DNA from: Epiperipatus broadwayi
Taxonomy: Eukaryota > Onychophora > Udeonychophora > Euonychophora > Peripatidae
Direction of reading: 5' to 3'
DNA length: 64,000 bases
Assembly: GCA_028023455.1 (NCBI GenBank)
Contig: JAQFVV010006271.1
Coordinates: forward strand, 4,250,173 to 4,314,172
Part shown: one piece after another, positions 24,532 through 37,173 of the stretch
Numbering within the stretch: position 1 is the first letter of the stretch
Layout: each line of letters begins with the position of its first letter
The notes under the pieces: model-generated
The model's input: the letters and a program-made list of their open reading frames with translations, nothing else
Database searches by the model: none
What the model was told of the DNA's origin: nothing
Made by a program: the position numbers and the translations under genes

Positions 24532-25964
24532 CATTTTTAGTTTAAACAAAAAAAATACTTATCAATATTTAATCATTAGATGATGAATTGGTATAAACTT
24601 GAAATTTAAAATGTCAACGAAGTATATGCTGCTTCTATTAGTTGAAGACTAATTCCAGAATAAGTTGTGATTATTTTTCAATATTTTAGAAACTTGTAAT
24701 GAATCTTTAAAACACATTAGCATGAACTGGAATTATTTTATTAATCATCCAAAATAAAATCTCTGACTTGGTGAAATAATCCTAGTGAAGTTTTATGGTT
24801 TTCTCCCTTCAATTTTTTTAAACTTTTAATACATTTTTTTTCCATTGTTAACAATTTCTTTATGACAGTATACTTTCTATAAGCAATTACTAACTGGCAT
24901 TCAATGATGCATTTTATTATTCGTTTTACGTAGATACATGAATAATAATTTTTTTATTTATAATTCTTTTACTAAAAAAACAAATTATATTGGATGAATT
25001 CTTTTTTTAATTTTACTTTATGTAATATTAAGAATAGGCTTTTAAAAGCTGAAAATATATAAAGCATTTCACAATAGTATTGAATATGTTTTTTCATAAT
25101 CATTTTCATTTCTAATATTTTTCTATAATTCAAGTATTATCGATTTACAACAAAATGTTAAATGACTTATAGTGGATATTCTTATGTGGTATTCAGGCAT
25201 TTTAAATACAGTGAACTCAAATTATTAGCTGGTAAAGTCAAAGCTGAAATCTTGCAGGATTTATTTTTCCATTTCAGAATTTTTTTTTTCTTAAGTAGTC
25301 AATTCTAAAAACTTTTTCTTTCTTGTCCACCACTCTCACACCCTCTTTTTTTATTATCAATCAACTTGGCATCAAGCCAGAACTTGCTTGCTTTATAAAA
25401 TGTCAACAATAGAGTATTAAAATAATAATAATAAAAAATATTAAATATTGATTTACAAATGTTATTCTATAATACACAGATTATCTTTACAATTCCAAAT
25501 GTAATATTATACACAATACATAACCAGTAAATAATAAATAAAATATGAATAATAAAATCATTCTAATCAATTATATATATGAGTATATCTGTTCTGCCTT
25601 GGATGTAAATTTCACCATTACAACTTAGACATTATAAGTAATTGGGTAAAAGATGAACAAAGTGTAAGGTGATGCAAAAATGAACATACATTCCCATATA
25701 CACCCTAAATCTTGGATTGGATTAAACAATAATTTAGAATACCAATGAACAACACCTGCTATAGCTTTCCTATTAACTTTATTTTTATACCAACATTCCC
25801 TGATGTTTTTCTATCTTCCTCTTCCACTACTGGACATATAACTTAATATTTTAAATAGTAAATTACATCACAATTCATTTTTCTAAGATAATTATCTGTA
25901 CCCATTATTAGCACAAATGTGAACTTCCCACATTTCTTCCTGGTGCCCAACCTGGAAGGTCACA

Positions 25965-25966
<2 letters not shown>
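24532..25966. other. AT-rich stretch, nothing recognised
   Basis: No coding or element signature is seen up to the (AT)n tract at 25967-26004. Confidence 0.5.
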
Positions 25967-26004
<38 letters not shown>

Positions 26005-26006
<2 letters not shown>

Positions 26007-27860
26007 CCGGATACTCAATCTATTCTGAAACAGAGGGCGCCACCAGAACACTACGTGTCTGGAAAATTTGTTTACTGTAATCAGAATAGATGATGATGAT
26101 GGTTTGTGCTGACTAGACTCAGGGAGAAACAAGAGATCTTAAATTGTTTAGACAATTGAGACAAAATCACAAAGACAAACGTCAGCCAAATTAAGTTAAA
26201 CATATTTCATAAATTTTATTATGAGAAAATAAATTATTAAATATAAGTTTATGACATAATAAATGTGAGTTAACTCAGGCATGTACCAGAAATACTAAAG
26301 GCAAAGCTATGACAGACTGACTGATCTTCTAATAAACAAAGTTAAAAGGGATGAAGCAAATTTCATTCAGCCGAGGATTCACTTAAAAACTGGTTTTCCT
26401 TTTCAGATACTTAAACAATATGCCCTTGAAATAGATCAAAGAACCAGTGCCGATGAGCTGTTCAACATCTAAACATGGTCAGAACTTGAATGTTTTTATA
26501 TCGGTATGAACTGCATCAATTACTACGTTTAAAATAACAGCAATTGATCAACCCCAAGAACAATCGAAAAATATCATTGAAATAAAGAAACAATTAAACT
26601 GGTGAATCCCAGCCAAACGATTGGTGAAAATTACTTTAAAATTAATAATTAATGGTCTCAATAAGAGACAAGTAAATGATTAGAAAAACAGTTATATCTG
26701 TCCCAGCAAATAACGAAAAGAAAATAAACTTACAAACAAATTCTGAGTACACGCTCTGATAAATTTAAAGCACACATAATAAATACACAAATGAATCTAT
26801 CGGAGAGTGCATGGAGTACGAAAATCTTAAAAGTTGTAAACACTTTAGCAGAATGAAAGTATCGCTCACCTGTAATTTAAGAAAGGATAAATTTTATCTT
26901 CCTGCTGATGACTTATAAAATTACAAAGAAAAACACAATTCTAATTTTCGCTTTTAGAGATCTTAGAAATGAAATCTCCACCTGCGAAAATCAGACAATA
27001 AAGTCATCAGCCAAAAGATTTTTGGAGGTTAAGCACTAGGGTAAACACAGAGTATAAAATTACAAATTAATTATTGAATACTAAATAATTATAGGTAAGC
27101 ATAATATATATATATATATATGAGCCTGCTAAAGCATTTATAAAAGCGAGGTATAAAATATAAAACTCATTCGTCACTCTCCAATAAACAAAATGGAATG
27201 CAAATTAGAATCTTAAAACTAAGATTCTAAGACACACTATAAAATATTGGAAAACACAGCAAATATTAAATATGAGGCTATTGATTTAAGAAGACATATT
27301 TATGATTAGATTGAGCGGAGATTTAATGATAATTATTTACCCTGGGAAGAATAAAAACAAAAATAATTACCTTTCGGTAAAAGCAATGTTCACGTAGAGT
27401 GTGCACTTTTACTTAAGTTCATTTTCAGGTTCTTGAGGCAGCAAAGTAGATGTACGGAGGTTCCGGCTTCTTTTAGGTGTTCAAGGCATTACTGGAGCAA
27501 ACTTGGAAGTCAGGGATCCGTCTTTTGTGGAGTTAGCAAGCCATTCTGGTGGCGATAACAAGTATAGAATTTTTCCTTTTTGCAAGCGAAAGTATTTAAT
27601 AATGGCTGATGTCCTTTAATTCAGAAATTTAAAAGTCTGCGCTGCTATAACTTTCACATGAGAAAACCACTTGTCTATCTCTCAAAAATAAATTAACTGA
27701 CACTCCAAATTTTTGGGGCTATTTATACGATGCTCCATTTCCCATGAAACACTTTACTTGTTGTCCAATTTCTACGCCTGAGGCAGGGCAAATGGGTTTA
27801 TTGAAATGAAAACAACAACATAAAAATCAAATCTCCACTATCAAAATTGTTTACTATAAT
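26005..27860 (-). other. Less AT-rich block with a minus-strand core promoter; possible solo LTR or 5' exon
   Basis: Base composition is less AT-biased than the flanks and there are no long frames. On the minus strand a TATAAATA box (27727-27720) lies 29 bases before a TCAGTT initiator (+1 at 27698), ideal spacing for RNA polymerase II. Further along the minus strand a CGAAAG|GTAATT sequence near 27378 could act as a splice donor. No matching repeat, terminal TG...CA pair or target duplication was established, so solo LTR and host 5' UTR remain open. Confidence 0.35.
27695..27727 (-). promoter_or_regulatory. TATA box plus initiator
   Basis: Minus strand: TATAAATAGCC followed after 29 bases by the TCAGTT initiator. 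The sequence from +1 on is not protein-coding at once; the first ATG downstream opens only a short frame. Confidence 0.45.
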
Positions 27861-28149
27861 TAAAACAAAAGCAACAGGAATTCAATTAGCTAGCCAGCTT
27901 TTTTTAAAATCAAATGGATTTAAAAAGAGGTGGTATATGAAAACTATTTTAAAATAAATCGATAAATATTTTTAAAAAATCCGTTTTACATATAAACGCG
28001 TGTATACTTGGATACATGCATTCTTTTTAAATTATATTGCAAATTTAAACTCTACGTTTAAATAAAATTAAAAGCTTAATAAATTTCTTTTTTTTTTTTG
28101 TTTAATAACAACACCATTAAACCGGATTTCAATCAGGTTCAATATATAT

Positions 28150-28352
28150 ATATATGATCAATAGATCGCATTTTACCAAAAACACCATCAAGCATAGGTT
28201 TGTTTACATAAACTCAGAGTAAGCATTCACTATATCATTAATTCCACCTTCAGATCAATGATAGAGATAGTGAATGCTTATTCTGATGTTTATGTAAATA
28301 AACCTATGCTTGACAGTGTTTTTGGTAAAATGTCATCTATTGTTCATAAATA
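28150..28352. repeat. Hairpin MITE-like inverted repeat
   Basis: Arms of roughly 90 bases pair with few mismatches: cattttaccaaaaacac / gtgtttttggtaaaatg, aagcataggtttgttta / taaataaacctatgctt and agtaagcattcactat / atagtgaatgcttatt. The loop is about 20 bases. The element lies just inside a short (AT)n and has no coding frame. Confidence 0.8.
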
Positions 28353-29349
28353 TAAGTGTTAGCAAGTTTAACTTGGTTTTTTTTGTTTTTCATATATATA
28401 TATATATATCTTTTAAGTTTTATTGTTAAAATTATTTTGTCTTGCTATTGTATTGACAATGATTTATGATAGTTTTCATCTGACAGTTATGTGCAGCACA
28501 TAATGGTGTTAAATAATGTATCATTGATATTGTGGATGGGTACATGGAGCACATTCCAATCGCTAATTCCATGAGAGAATTATATTGTCCAGGTTTATAA
28601 ATAGTTAATGCTTAGCATAGTTAAACCGTAGAGAGCATTATATTCATAACATGTTTTCTGTTCCCTTGTGATGAGACAATTTCCACACATTTGTACCTAG
28701 ATAAAAGATATTGGAATCAGCCATATTATTGTACAACTATATAATATTGTTTTGTAGAGCCTATCATTATTGTCTGCATCCTCATGATGTTATGTAGTTA
28801 TTTTCTACTGTGTATGGTGAAGTTCTGGGTATTTTAAAATTATGTAGCATTGATAGGATAAAGTTAGATACAAAGATATTTGTTTATCTATAGTGTCTGC
28901 CTAATAATGTATGTATTGTGCTGTAGAAACTTTATCAGTTTACAAGCAAACCAACCAAAACTTATTAGTAATTATAAAACGTCTGTATGGCATAATAGCA
29001 GATACATGTGTACAATATAATTTTATTTTCATCAAACAGTGATTCACCAATGGATTGGTAAAAACATTTAATAATTAGAATGATTATGTTGTGGACATAG
29101 GCAAAATTAGGTGTCATGTATAACATTTGATTTCTTATGTCTGTCCTCCATTAATATTATAAATTTCTTCATATCAAATTATAATGATTATTATATGTGC
29201 TGCATATGATGATTGTGCTCTTATATTATGATATAAATAAATTAGCTATATTGTAACATGCTATTTTATAACATTAAGTTTTAAATTTTAAAGTTTCCAC
29301 TTATCCTAAATCTTTGAATACACTTTTATTTGATAAGTTTAATTCTTAT
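28353..29349. other. AT-rich stretch before the Gypsy insertion
   Basis: Nothing recognised apart from short (AT)n near 28392. Confidence 0.5.
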
Positions 29350-29353
29350 TTAT

Positions 29354-30922
29354 TGTAACAAACGGGGTTCGAATACACGCATATGTAATATATTACTAAT
29401 TGTGAGTGTTAATGTTGAACGACTATATATAAAAATATATATATATATATAGTCATTCGAACCCTGTTACAAAGAGTGTGGATGTTAGGTGGGTATGCTT
29501 ATATAAATATATTTGTATATGTGAGTATAAAATGTGTGTATGTATTAACGGTGATGGTTACAAGCAATTATATACGGAGCTGTATAAGTTGTAATGAATT
29601 ATTTATATATATTTTATCCGTTAAAAATTTTCTTTAAGTCTGGTTAATAATGTTGTCGGTAACACGTGTTTTCTTTGCTAATTAATCTTTTGAACATATG
29701 AAGATAAAAATAGAAATAAATCAGTTGCTGTAGGCGGTTTGGTGATAACTGGCATCAAGAAGTCTGAAAATGAGTCAGGTGGGTATCTTTGGAAAACAAT
29801 AGAAGAATGGGACAGTGGTGTAGAGATATTGGAAGAAAATTTTACAAAGTTAAAGAGTGAAAACAAAAGAACTTTTTGTGAGCTCGAGAGTGAAAAGAAG
29901 AAAAAAAATGCGTTTTGGACTACGGAGTGTGTGGACGTATAAAATTTTCTTAAGAAGTTATTAATATTTCTCACCCCAAAAATGTCGGTGTAATTCAATA
30001 GTGTTAGTTTCGTTAACCGATCCAGTGGACAGTTGTCATGGAACCCATCTGAAGTGGACCTATGCATTTTGCTATACAATGGAGATCTTGTTCATCAAGT
30101 GTAATGGAGAAGAAAGATCTGTGAAATAGGACCCTCTCATAAAGTGTGTGAATCATCTACTCCACCTCTGGATAAGCTATTCGATATACCACATTGGAAA
30201 TCCTTGCCATCCATTATATCAACCAGACCAGTATTCGTGGAGAATTATAAAATGCGAACTTGTCTTTGACCGTGTGAACGGTCGACGGTACTTAAGGTAA
30301 TTGACGTTTACACTAAATATGTGTTCAATGAATGCGTCTTGGTAAAGAAACTAGTGTTACCTCAATATTAATTCCTATAATAAATCTCTTTTAAATTAAA
30401 TAAAATAACAACTTTAAATAAACAGCTCTGATGTATAATTGCACTATTTTGATGTGTGCGTGAATTATATAGGTGTGTATCAGGTAAACGGGCTGTGCAC
30501 TTGAATATTGATATTTATATGCGTGGATAAATGAGATTTTATTGGTATTAAGTATGGTAATAAATAGAGTAAATGGTATGATAACCTTCAGGTTGGGTTA
30601 TTAGATTTATAACTGATAAATTATCAGGCAGAATAGATAGACACATAAGACGTAGTTGGGTAGTGTTTAGCTTTGTTCTCTAGTTAGACTATAGTCCCCA
30701 AACCCTGAGATTGAGCTGATAGGGATGTGCTACCATTAATAGAGGTATATATGTATACCCGAACCATTATTTACATTTTTGATGGGATAATTCTTATTCA
30801 TGTGTAAGATTGGCGCGTGAGATGGAATCAGACCATGCTCACAAATATCCTCACTCAAAGCTACGAGTAGAAGCATACAAATGGCGATATAAATATATTA
30901 TATATATAATCCAGGTATTATA
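29354..30922 (+). repeat. 5' LTR
   Basis: It starts TGTAACAAACGGGG and ends CCAGGTATTATA, i.e. TG...TA rather than TG...CA. By eye it is about 97% identical to the 3' LTR, with differences concentrated in the first ~120 bases. That first ~120 bases is itself bounded by inverted ends, TGTAACA...GGGTTCGAA and TTCGAACCC-TGTTACA, around an AT-rich palindrome. Frames on either strand (67 and 133 residues) are present in both LTRs but show no recognisable protein. Confidence 0.88.
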
Positions 30923-31409
30923 ATGGCATCCCAACTACCGGGGCTGCGAATGTTAGAGAACGGGCATTTAACAGGGCATCCTAACGTAACGTAAAAAGAG
31001 CATACAAACGAGAGTTGGAGATTTTTTTTTTAAAAAAAAAAAAAGAGAAAAGGGAAAAATAAAAGCGATAGTTTGTTATAAATCAGAAAGAGTTTAAATA
31101 CATATTGGTAATATAGTAGAGGGGCATATTTGGCGGTGTGAATATATGGATGGAAAAGTTCTCGAGTGGTCAAAGGAAAAAATAGCGTTGAGGTATGTCC
31201 TGTGTATATATATAAAGTCATAGTTTATAAATCGAGGTTGAAGAATTTATTTAACAGTGGGATATTATAAAACAATATCGCTCAATATGATAATAAGGAG
31301 GGGCAAAGGTCTATCAGGTGGTTCATGCAGTGGACCACTGGAAACCGGGGTGACGAACCTGGCACACTTAGCATTAATAGTGATATAAAAAAAGGAAAGA
31401 AAAGGGGCA

Positions 31410-31700
31410 ATGGAATTGAAGATAAGAATATATGGAGGGAGAAAGGAGGAGACACTCGTAGAGCACCTCAAGAGCCTTGAAAGATACTATAAGTACTATG
31501 AGATAGCAGATGAACACCAAGTGATCATAGCATACCATCATCTAGAGAAACATGCAGAGACATGGTGGAATTCACTGAGTCAGCAACCTCGAACATTTCT
31601 GGAGTATAAAGAAGCATTAACCAATGTATTCTGGAATGAAGAAATATAAGAAAGGGTGAGGGCTCAAGTGGTAGAGCAGGAGTTTCAAGAAGGTAATGGA
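31410..31700 (+). pseudogene. Gypsy gag fragment
   Basis: The open part encodes about 79 residues with the capsid-like pattern of retrotransposon gag: EHLKSLERYYKYYEI followed by HLEKHAETWWNSL and FLEYKEALTNVFW. It then meets a TAA, after which the frame seems to continue. No zinc knuckle is seen downstream, so gag has been shortened by deletion or decay. Function by family: particle assembly and RNA packaging. Confidence 0.65.
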
Positions 31701-31729
31701 AAAGCGTATATACATTTTTTAGGCGGCAG

Positions 31730-32329
31730 GTGGCTACGTTGAGAACTCTAGATGCATGTAAACTATCAGAGGAGCAGATTGTGGCAATGGCATGCAGAAA
31801 GTTACCCAATGAAATTAGATGGATGCTGGGAAAAAGAGGAGAAAAATCAGGGGGGACAATTGATAAAATGTTGAGCCAATTAGAAATAGACACAGAAAGG
31901 AGACAGATAGAGGATCATAAGCTTAGGCCCAAAGGGGACACCGATGCGGATAAGCAGGGGACAAAAAGGATAGGCAATTTAATATGTTCTTGGGAAGACC
32001 GGGTTCCCAGATATGCACTTCAGACATGCCCCATCATCCCTATAAAGGTAGGTTCAATGAATGTGGAAGCCCTCATGGATTCGGGCAGTCAGGTATCGGT
32101 AGTATCAGAGAGATTATACCACCAAATTAGAAGGGAACAACCAGATATACCGATTCTCCCTCAAAAAACAGTTCACATAGCAATGGCAGACAACCGGAGA
32201 GCTAAAGTAGAGCCAAAGCAGATATTGATGGATCTAAAAATTAATAGAAAGAGCTATTCACATGTGTTCCTTATAATGAAAGGTTTAGTACATGAGGCCC
32301 TTTTGGGATCAGATTTTCTAAATAGATAG
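31730..32329 (+). pseudogene. Gypsy gag C-terminus plus aspartic protease
   Basis: About 199 residues. The N-terminal half is gag-like (helical, ACRKLPNEIRW). The C-terminal half is a retropepsin: EALMDSGSQVSVVS with the active-site Asp-Ser-Gly at 117-119, then HVFLIMKG and ALLGSDFL, the family's ILG-D signature. A TAG at the end interrupts the usual continuation; the following codons still read as pol (KCNLDYERG), so this stop is a mutation. Confidence 0.75.
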
Positions 32330-32377
32330 AAATGTAACCTTGACTATGAGAGGGGTCAGGTCACTTGTGAAAGTGAA

Positions 32378-33429
32378 GTGGTACATTTTCTGACAGAGGA
32401 ACCTCAATGGTCGATAGGAATGTTACATTTAGAAAAGGATGTTTCTGAAAAATTCAAAGATAAGATCGATGGAATGAAAGTAGAAGGGAAAGTTCAAGAT
32501 AGTTCCTTACAACAAACATTGACCAAGTATCACCATGTCTTTTCAGATAATCCGGGGGTTATCCAAGGGTTTGAGCAGAGAATTAAGATGAGAGATGGCC
32601 AGACATTCAAAGCTAGATCATACCCCATCCCACATCAATACCGAAAGGCAGTAAAAGAGCAAATAGATCAGATGCTAGAGTGGGGAATTATATCAAAATG
32701 CTCATCAGCATATTGCAACCCGATGGTGGTAGTAAAAAAAAAAGATGGATCCATTAGATTATGTCTTGACGCTCGACAGTTAAATAAAGTGACTGTACCA
32801 GACTGCAATGTACCACCTCCTATGCAATAATTATTAAGGAAGTTTCAAGGAAAGAAGGTATTTTCGACCTTCGATTTGACTGCCAGTTATTGGCAAATTA
32901 AGTTACATCTGGAAGATTGCCAATACACATCGTTCAGATATGAGGGCCACTCATATCAATTTAACAGAATGCCTTTTGGTCTAATAAACAGTGGGGCCGG
33001 TTTACTCAGGTGCTTGGACCAGGTGCTATCCTCAGAGATAAAGGACATGGTCACAATTTACATGGATGACGTGTTGATAGCCTCAATTGATATCAAGGAA
33101 CACATATGGGAAGTAGGACTATTTCTAAAAGAATGCAAAAAAAGGGCATAAAAATAAATATCAATAAGAGCACACTGTGTCAAAAAGAAGTGGCCTTTCT
33201 TGGGCACGTGGTGGGAGCCCAGGGGCTCAAACCACACCCGGACAAGATCTCAGCTATTCGTGACTTTCCAAAACCTAGATCCAAGAAACAGATCCGATCA
33301 TTTCTGGGTCTGTGTACATTCTACAACCGCTTTCAAGAACGGTTTGCAGAACGGATGGAGCCATTGGTGAAGTTATTAAAAAAGGGTAGTGAGTGGAAAT
33401 GGATGGAAGAACAGGACCAAGCCTTCTAA
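32378..33429 (+). pseudogene. Gypsy reverse transcriptase, broken
   Basis: Three overlapping or adjacent frames cover the RT. The first has YHHVFSDNPG, the proline-rich YPIPHQYR, and VKKKDGSIRLCLDARQLN. A TAA follows at 32828. The second carries LTASYWQIKL (the first catalytic Asp position precedes it as FDLTASYW), the RMPFGLINSG motif and YMDD at 62-65 of that frame. The third, shifted, carries FLGHVVG, the RSFLGLCTFYNRF connection motif and ends at a TAA (33427), a likely CAA-to-TAA change. The motifs themselves are well conserved, indicating recent inactivation. Confidence 0.82.
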
Positions 33430-33432
33430 AGA

Positions 33433-34727
33433 GTGAAGACAGGTTTTTTGGAGCATGTTATGCTGGCCTTTCCTGACTTTTCAAAGCCGTTCATAGTTCA
33501 GACAGATAGCAGTGGATATGGTCTCGGGGTGACCTTGGCTCAAGAGCAAGAAGATGGAAGAATGGGTATACTATATTTTCTGAGCAGGCTACTCAAAGGC
33601 CCTGAGGTACATTATACAACCACTGAGAAAGAGGCATTGGCCATTGTTTGGGTCTTTCAGAAGTTTCAAACACTGTTACTGGGCTCGGAGGTCATCGTGG
33701 TTACTGACCACAAGAGTCTGGAATTTATCAACCACAGCTACCTTACCAATAGCAGATTAGTACGGTGGAGCCTGTACCTCCAAGAATACAACTATACGGT
33801 GAGGTATTGTAAAGGGTCTGACAATGTAGTAGCTGATACTCTGAATCGCAATCCAGTGGACAATCAATCCCGTCATCTGAGTACTGAGAATTTGTATATA
33901 GCAAGCATAGGGTTAAGAACAGATGAAGGTCTTGAAAGCGATTTGAGGCACCTGGAGTACTTTCAGAGAGAAGACCAACAACTCCAGCCAGTCATTGACC
34001 AATTGGAAGGTAAAGAAGCCAAACTGATTGGGGGTTGGGTTGAGTGGACTATTCAAAATTTTAGATTGGAGCAAGGTGTGCTACAATACAGAGTTAAGGA
34101 AAATCCAGCAGAATGGAGATCAGTCATCCGGCGGCACATGAGGACTGCCATGGTGGCACACATGCACTGCAGGTCGGGCCACTATGGGATAATGAAGACT
34201 GAAGGATGGATCAAAAGGTGGTTTTACTGGCAAGGAATGCGGGGCAAAGTTGCAGCGGTCATTGGGCAGTGTGAAATTTGCCAGAGAGTTAAGCCTGCAA
34301 ATAAGAAATATGCACCTCCGATGTTGTCCATGATTCCCAGAGAACCTAAGGAAATCGTTGCAGTGGATTATTATGGCCCACTGCCAGCCTTTAATAAAAG
34401 AAAATACCTCCTGGTCGTTTATGATTTATTCTCTAAACTGATGTCTGCATATCCCATCACACAAGCCAACACGCGGAACACGATACGTGTCCTGGAAAAG
34501 GAGCATATTCCATTAGTGGGAAAACCTCGAACTATCATATAAGATCATGGAACCCCATTCGTTTCGAGGGAGTGGATGAAATGGACTGAACGGTTGAAGG
34601 TCGGCCATGTGTTAGCCTCAATCCATAACCCTCAGTCAAATCCCTGCGAGAAAATGATGCGGGAATTCATACTTATGTCCAAACCGACCATAGAAGGTGG
34701 GTTAAACACCTTCCGGACATTTTAAAC
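33433..34727 (+). pseudogene. Gypsy RNase H and integrase catalytic region, broken
   Basis: The first 369 codons are open. RNase H residues: Asp25 (QTDSSGYGLG), Glu67 (TEKEALAIVW), Asp92 (VTDHKSLEF) and Asp135 (NVVADTLNR). Integrase zinc-binding HHCC: His at ~243-250, Cys280 and Cys283 (CEICQRVK). The first catalytic Asp of the DDE triad is Asp312 (VAVDYYGP). A TAA at 34540 precedes the second Asp (DHGTPF) in the same frame; the Glu region (NPCEKMMREF) follows. A frameshift then separates the C-terminal domain. Confidence 0.82.
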
Positions 34728-34730
34728 TAT

Positions 34731-35150
34731 ATGAATTGGGCTGTGAACGAATCTACTGGCTTCACTCCGATACATTTGCATTTTTGTAGACACGCACCTA
34801 GGTTGCTCCAGACTGATTTTCCAGAAGAAGAAACTCCCATTGATCTAGAAAAAAATAGGCAGCAGGTCTTCCAGTCGATGGTTCAAAGGAGCAGACAACG
34901 AAAGGAGAGTTTCAAGAGTTCCTCGCACTCCTTTAAGGTGGGGGACCAGGTAATGGTGAGGACGCCCCATGTAAGCAAACCTGGAAAGTTTATTTGCAAA
35001 AAATTTTGCAATTTATATGAGGGCCCATTTACGATAGTAAAAGGTCTGGGAAAACATGCATTTTGGGTGGATACTGGGCAGGGAGTAAAAGGATCATACA
35101 ACGCCTGGTCACTCAAACCCTTCGCAAGCCTAGAGAGAGATAAAGGATAG
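34731..35150 (+). pseudogene. Gypsy integrase C-terminal region
   Basis: About 139 residues. NESTGFTPIHLHF is the conserved post-catalytic motif of Gypsy integrases. The later part, FKVGDQVMVRTP...YEGPFTIVK, is the SH3-like GPY/F domain involved in DNA binding. It lies in a different frame from the catalytic part. It ends shortly before the polypurine tract, and no chromodomain or env follows. Confidence 0.72.
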
Positions 35151-35216
35151 AAAGGTCATTTAAGAAGCCGTTCAAATACATGGAAGGTATTTGAAGGCTA
35201 TCACACCAGGGGGGTA

Positions 35217-36786
35217 TGTAACAAACGGGGTTCGGATACACACATATGTAATAAATTACTAATTGCGAGTGTTAATGTTGATCGACTATATATAAAAAAT
35301 ATATATGTAAATAGTCATTCGAACCCTGTTACAAAGAGTGTGGATGTTAGGTGGGTATGCTTATATAAATATATTTGTATATGTGAGTATAAAATGTGTT
35401 TATGTATTAACGGTGATGGTTACAAGCAATTATATACGGAGCTGTATAAGTTGTAATGGATTATTTATATATATTTTATCCGTTAAAAATTTTCTTTAGG
35501 TCTGGTTAATAATGTTGTCGGTAACACGTGTTTTCTTTGCTAATTAATCTTTTGAACATATGAAGATAAAAATAGAAATAAATCAGTTGTTGTAGGCGGT
35601 TTGGTGATAACTGGTGTCAAGAAGTCCGAAAACGAGTCAGGTGGGTATCTTTGGAAAACAATAGAAGAATGGGACAGTGGTGTAGGGATATTGGAAGAAA
35701 ATTTTACAAAGTTAAAGAGTGAAAACAAAAGAACTTTTTGTGAGCTTGAGAGTGAAAAGAAGAAAAAAAACGCGTCTTGGACTACGGAGTGTGTGGACAT
35801 ATGAAATTTTCTTAAGAAGTTATTAATATTTCTCACCCCAAAAATGTCGGTGTAATTCAATAGTGCTAGTTTCATTAACCGATCCAGTGGACAGTTGTCA
35901 TGGAACCCATCTGAAGTGGACCTACGCATTTCGCTATACAAAGGAGATCTTGTTCATCAAGTGTAATGGTGATGAAAGATCTGTGAAATAGGACCCTCTC
36001 ATAAAGTGAGTGAATCATCTACTCCACCTCTGGAATAAGCTATTCGATATACCACATTGGAAATCCTTGCCATCCGTTATATCAACCAGACCAGTATTCG
36101 TGGAGAATTATAAAATGCGGACTTGTCTTTGACCGTGTGAACGGTCGACAGTACTTAAGGTAATTGACGTTTACACTAAATATGTGTTCAATGAATGCGT
36201 CTTGGTAAAGAAACTAGTGTTACCTCAATATTAATTCCTATAATAAATCTCTTTTAAATTAAATAAAATAGCAACTTTAAATAAACAGCTCTGATGTATA
36301 ATTGCACTATTTTGATGCGTGCGTAAATTATATAGGTGTGTATCAGGGTAAATGGGCTGTGCACTTGAATATTGATATTTATATGCGTGGATAAATGAGA
36401 TTTTATTGGTATTAAGTATGGTAATAAATAGAGTAAATGGTATGATAACCTTCAGGTTGGGTTATTAGATTTATAACTGATAAATTATCAGGCAGAATAG
36501 ATAGACACATAAGACATAGTTGGGTAGTGTTTAGCTTTGTTCTCTAGTTAGACTATAGTCCCCAAACCCTGAGATTGAGCTGGTAGGGATGCACTACCAT
36601 TAATAGAGGTATATATGTATACCCGAACCCTTATTTATGTTTTCGATGGGATAATTCTTATTCATGTGTAAGATTGGCGTGTGAGATGGAATCAGACCAT
36701 GCTCACAAATATCCTCACTCGAAGCGATGGGTAGAAGCGTACAAATGGCGATATAAATATATTATATATATAAGCCAGGTATTATA
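35217..36786 (+). repeat. 3' LTR
   Basis: Direct copy of the 5' LTR, beginning TGTAACAAACGGGG and ending CCAGGTATTATA, followed at once by the TTAT target duplication. Moderate divergence from the 5' LTR (about 3% by eye) implies some time since insertion, consistent with the broken pol. Confidence 0.88.
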
Positions 36787-36790
36787 TTAT

Positions 36791-37173
36791 ATTAAGCAGA
36801 ATTTAACAATAAAATAAGAGAAACCTAGCTGCTAATGATAGTGATAATGAAGGTATCACTGTACTATACTATTTTATATATTATGCATGTATTCAATGGG
36901 ATTCACCTTGTTTTATATAGTGTCTCTGTCTTATTTAATATATTGTTTCTGAAAGATAGATATTCAATTATTTCTGATGTGTAAAGACAATTTGTAAATA
37001 GTGTAAATAAATCTTGTTGTTTTAAAAAAATATTTAGTTGTCTATGGTTTTATTGCTAATTATCATCCACATTATTATTATTGTTGCTATCAATAAATTG
37101 TCTTATTATTTTGAAGTTATCATAAATCAATATAATATATTTGCCTAAATATTAGTTTATCATAATAAGTTGG
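36791..37173. other. AT-rich spacer
   Basis: No gene seen between the Gypsy 3' flank and the next hairpin. Confidence 0.5.

Larger units (their letters stand above)
29350..36790 (+). mobile_element. Complete Gypsy-type LTR retrotransposon insertion
   Basis: Two direct LTRs of about 1,570 bases flank an internal gag-pol region. TTAT occurs immediately before the 5' LTR (29350-29353) and immediately after the 3' LTR (36787-36790), a 4-base target duplication. A purine run (ACCAGGGGGGTA) just before the 3' LTR serves as polypurine tract. ATGGCATCCC directly after the 5' LTR is a plausible, unassigned primer-binding site. Domain order is gag, protease, RT, RNase H, integrase, i.e. Gypsy (Metaviridae-type). 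Several stops and at least one frameshift interrupt pol, so it is non-autonomous now. No envelope frame is seen. Confidence 0.9.

Noticed and set aside
29678-30079. 67- and 133-codon frames inside the LTRs, present in both LTRs
   Set aside because: Conservation between LTRs is expected by mechanism. Nucleotide differences change residues freely and no domain is recognisable.
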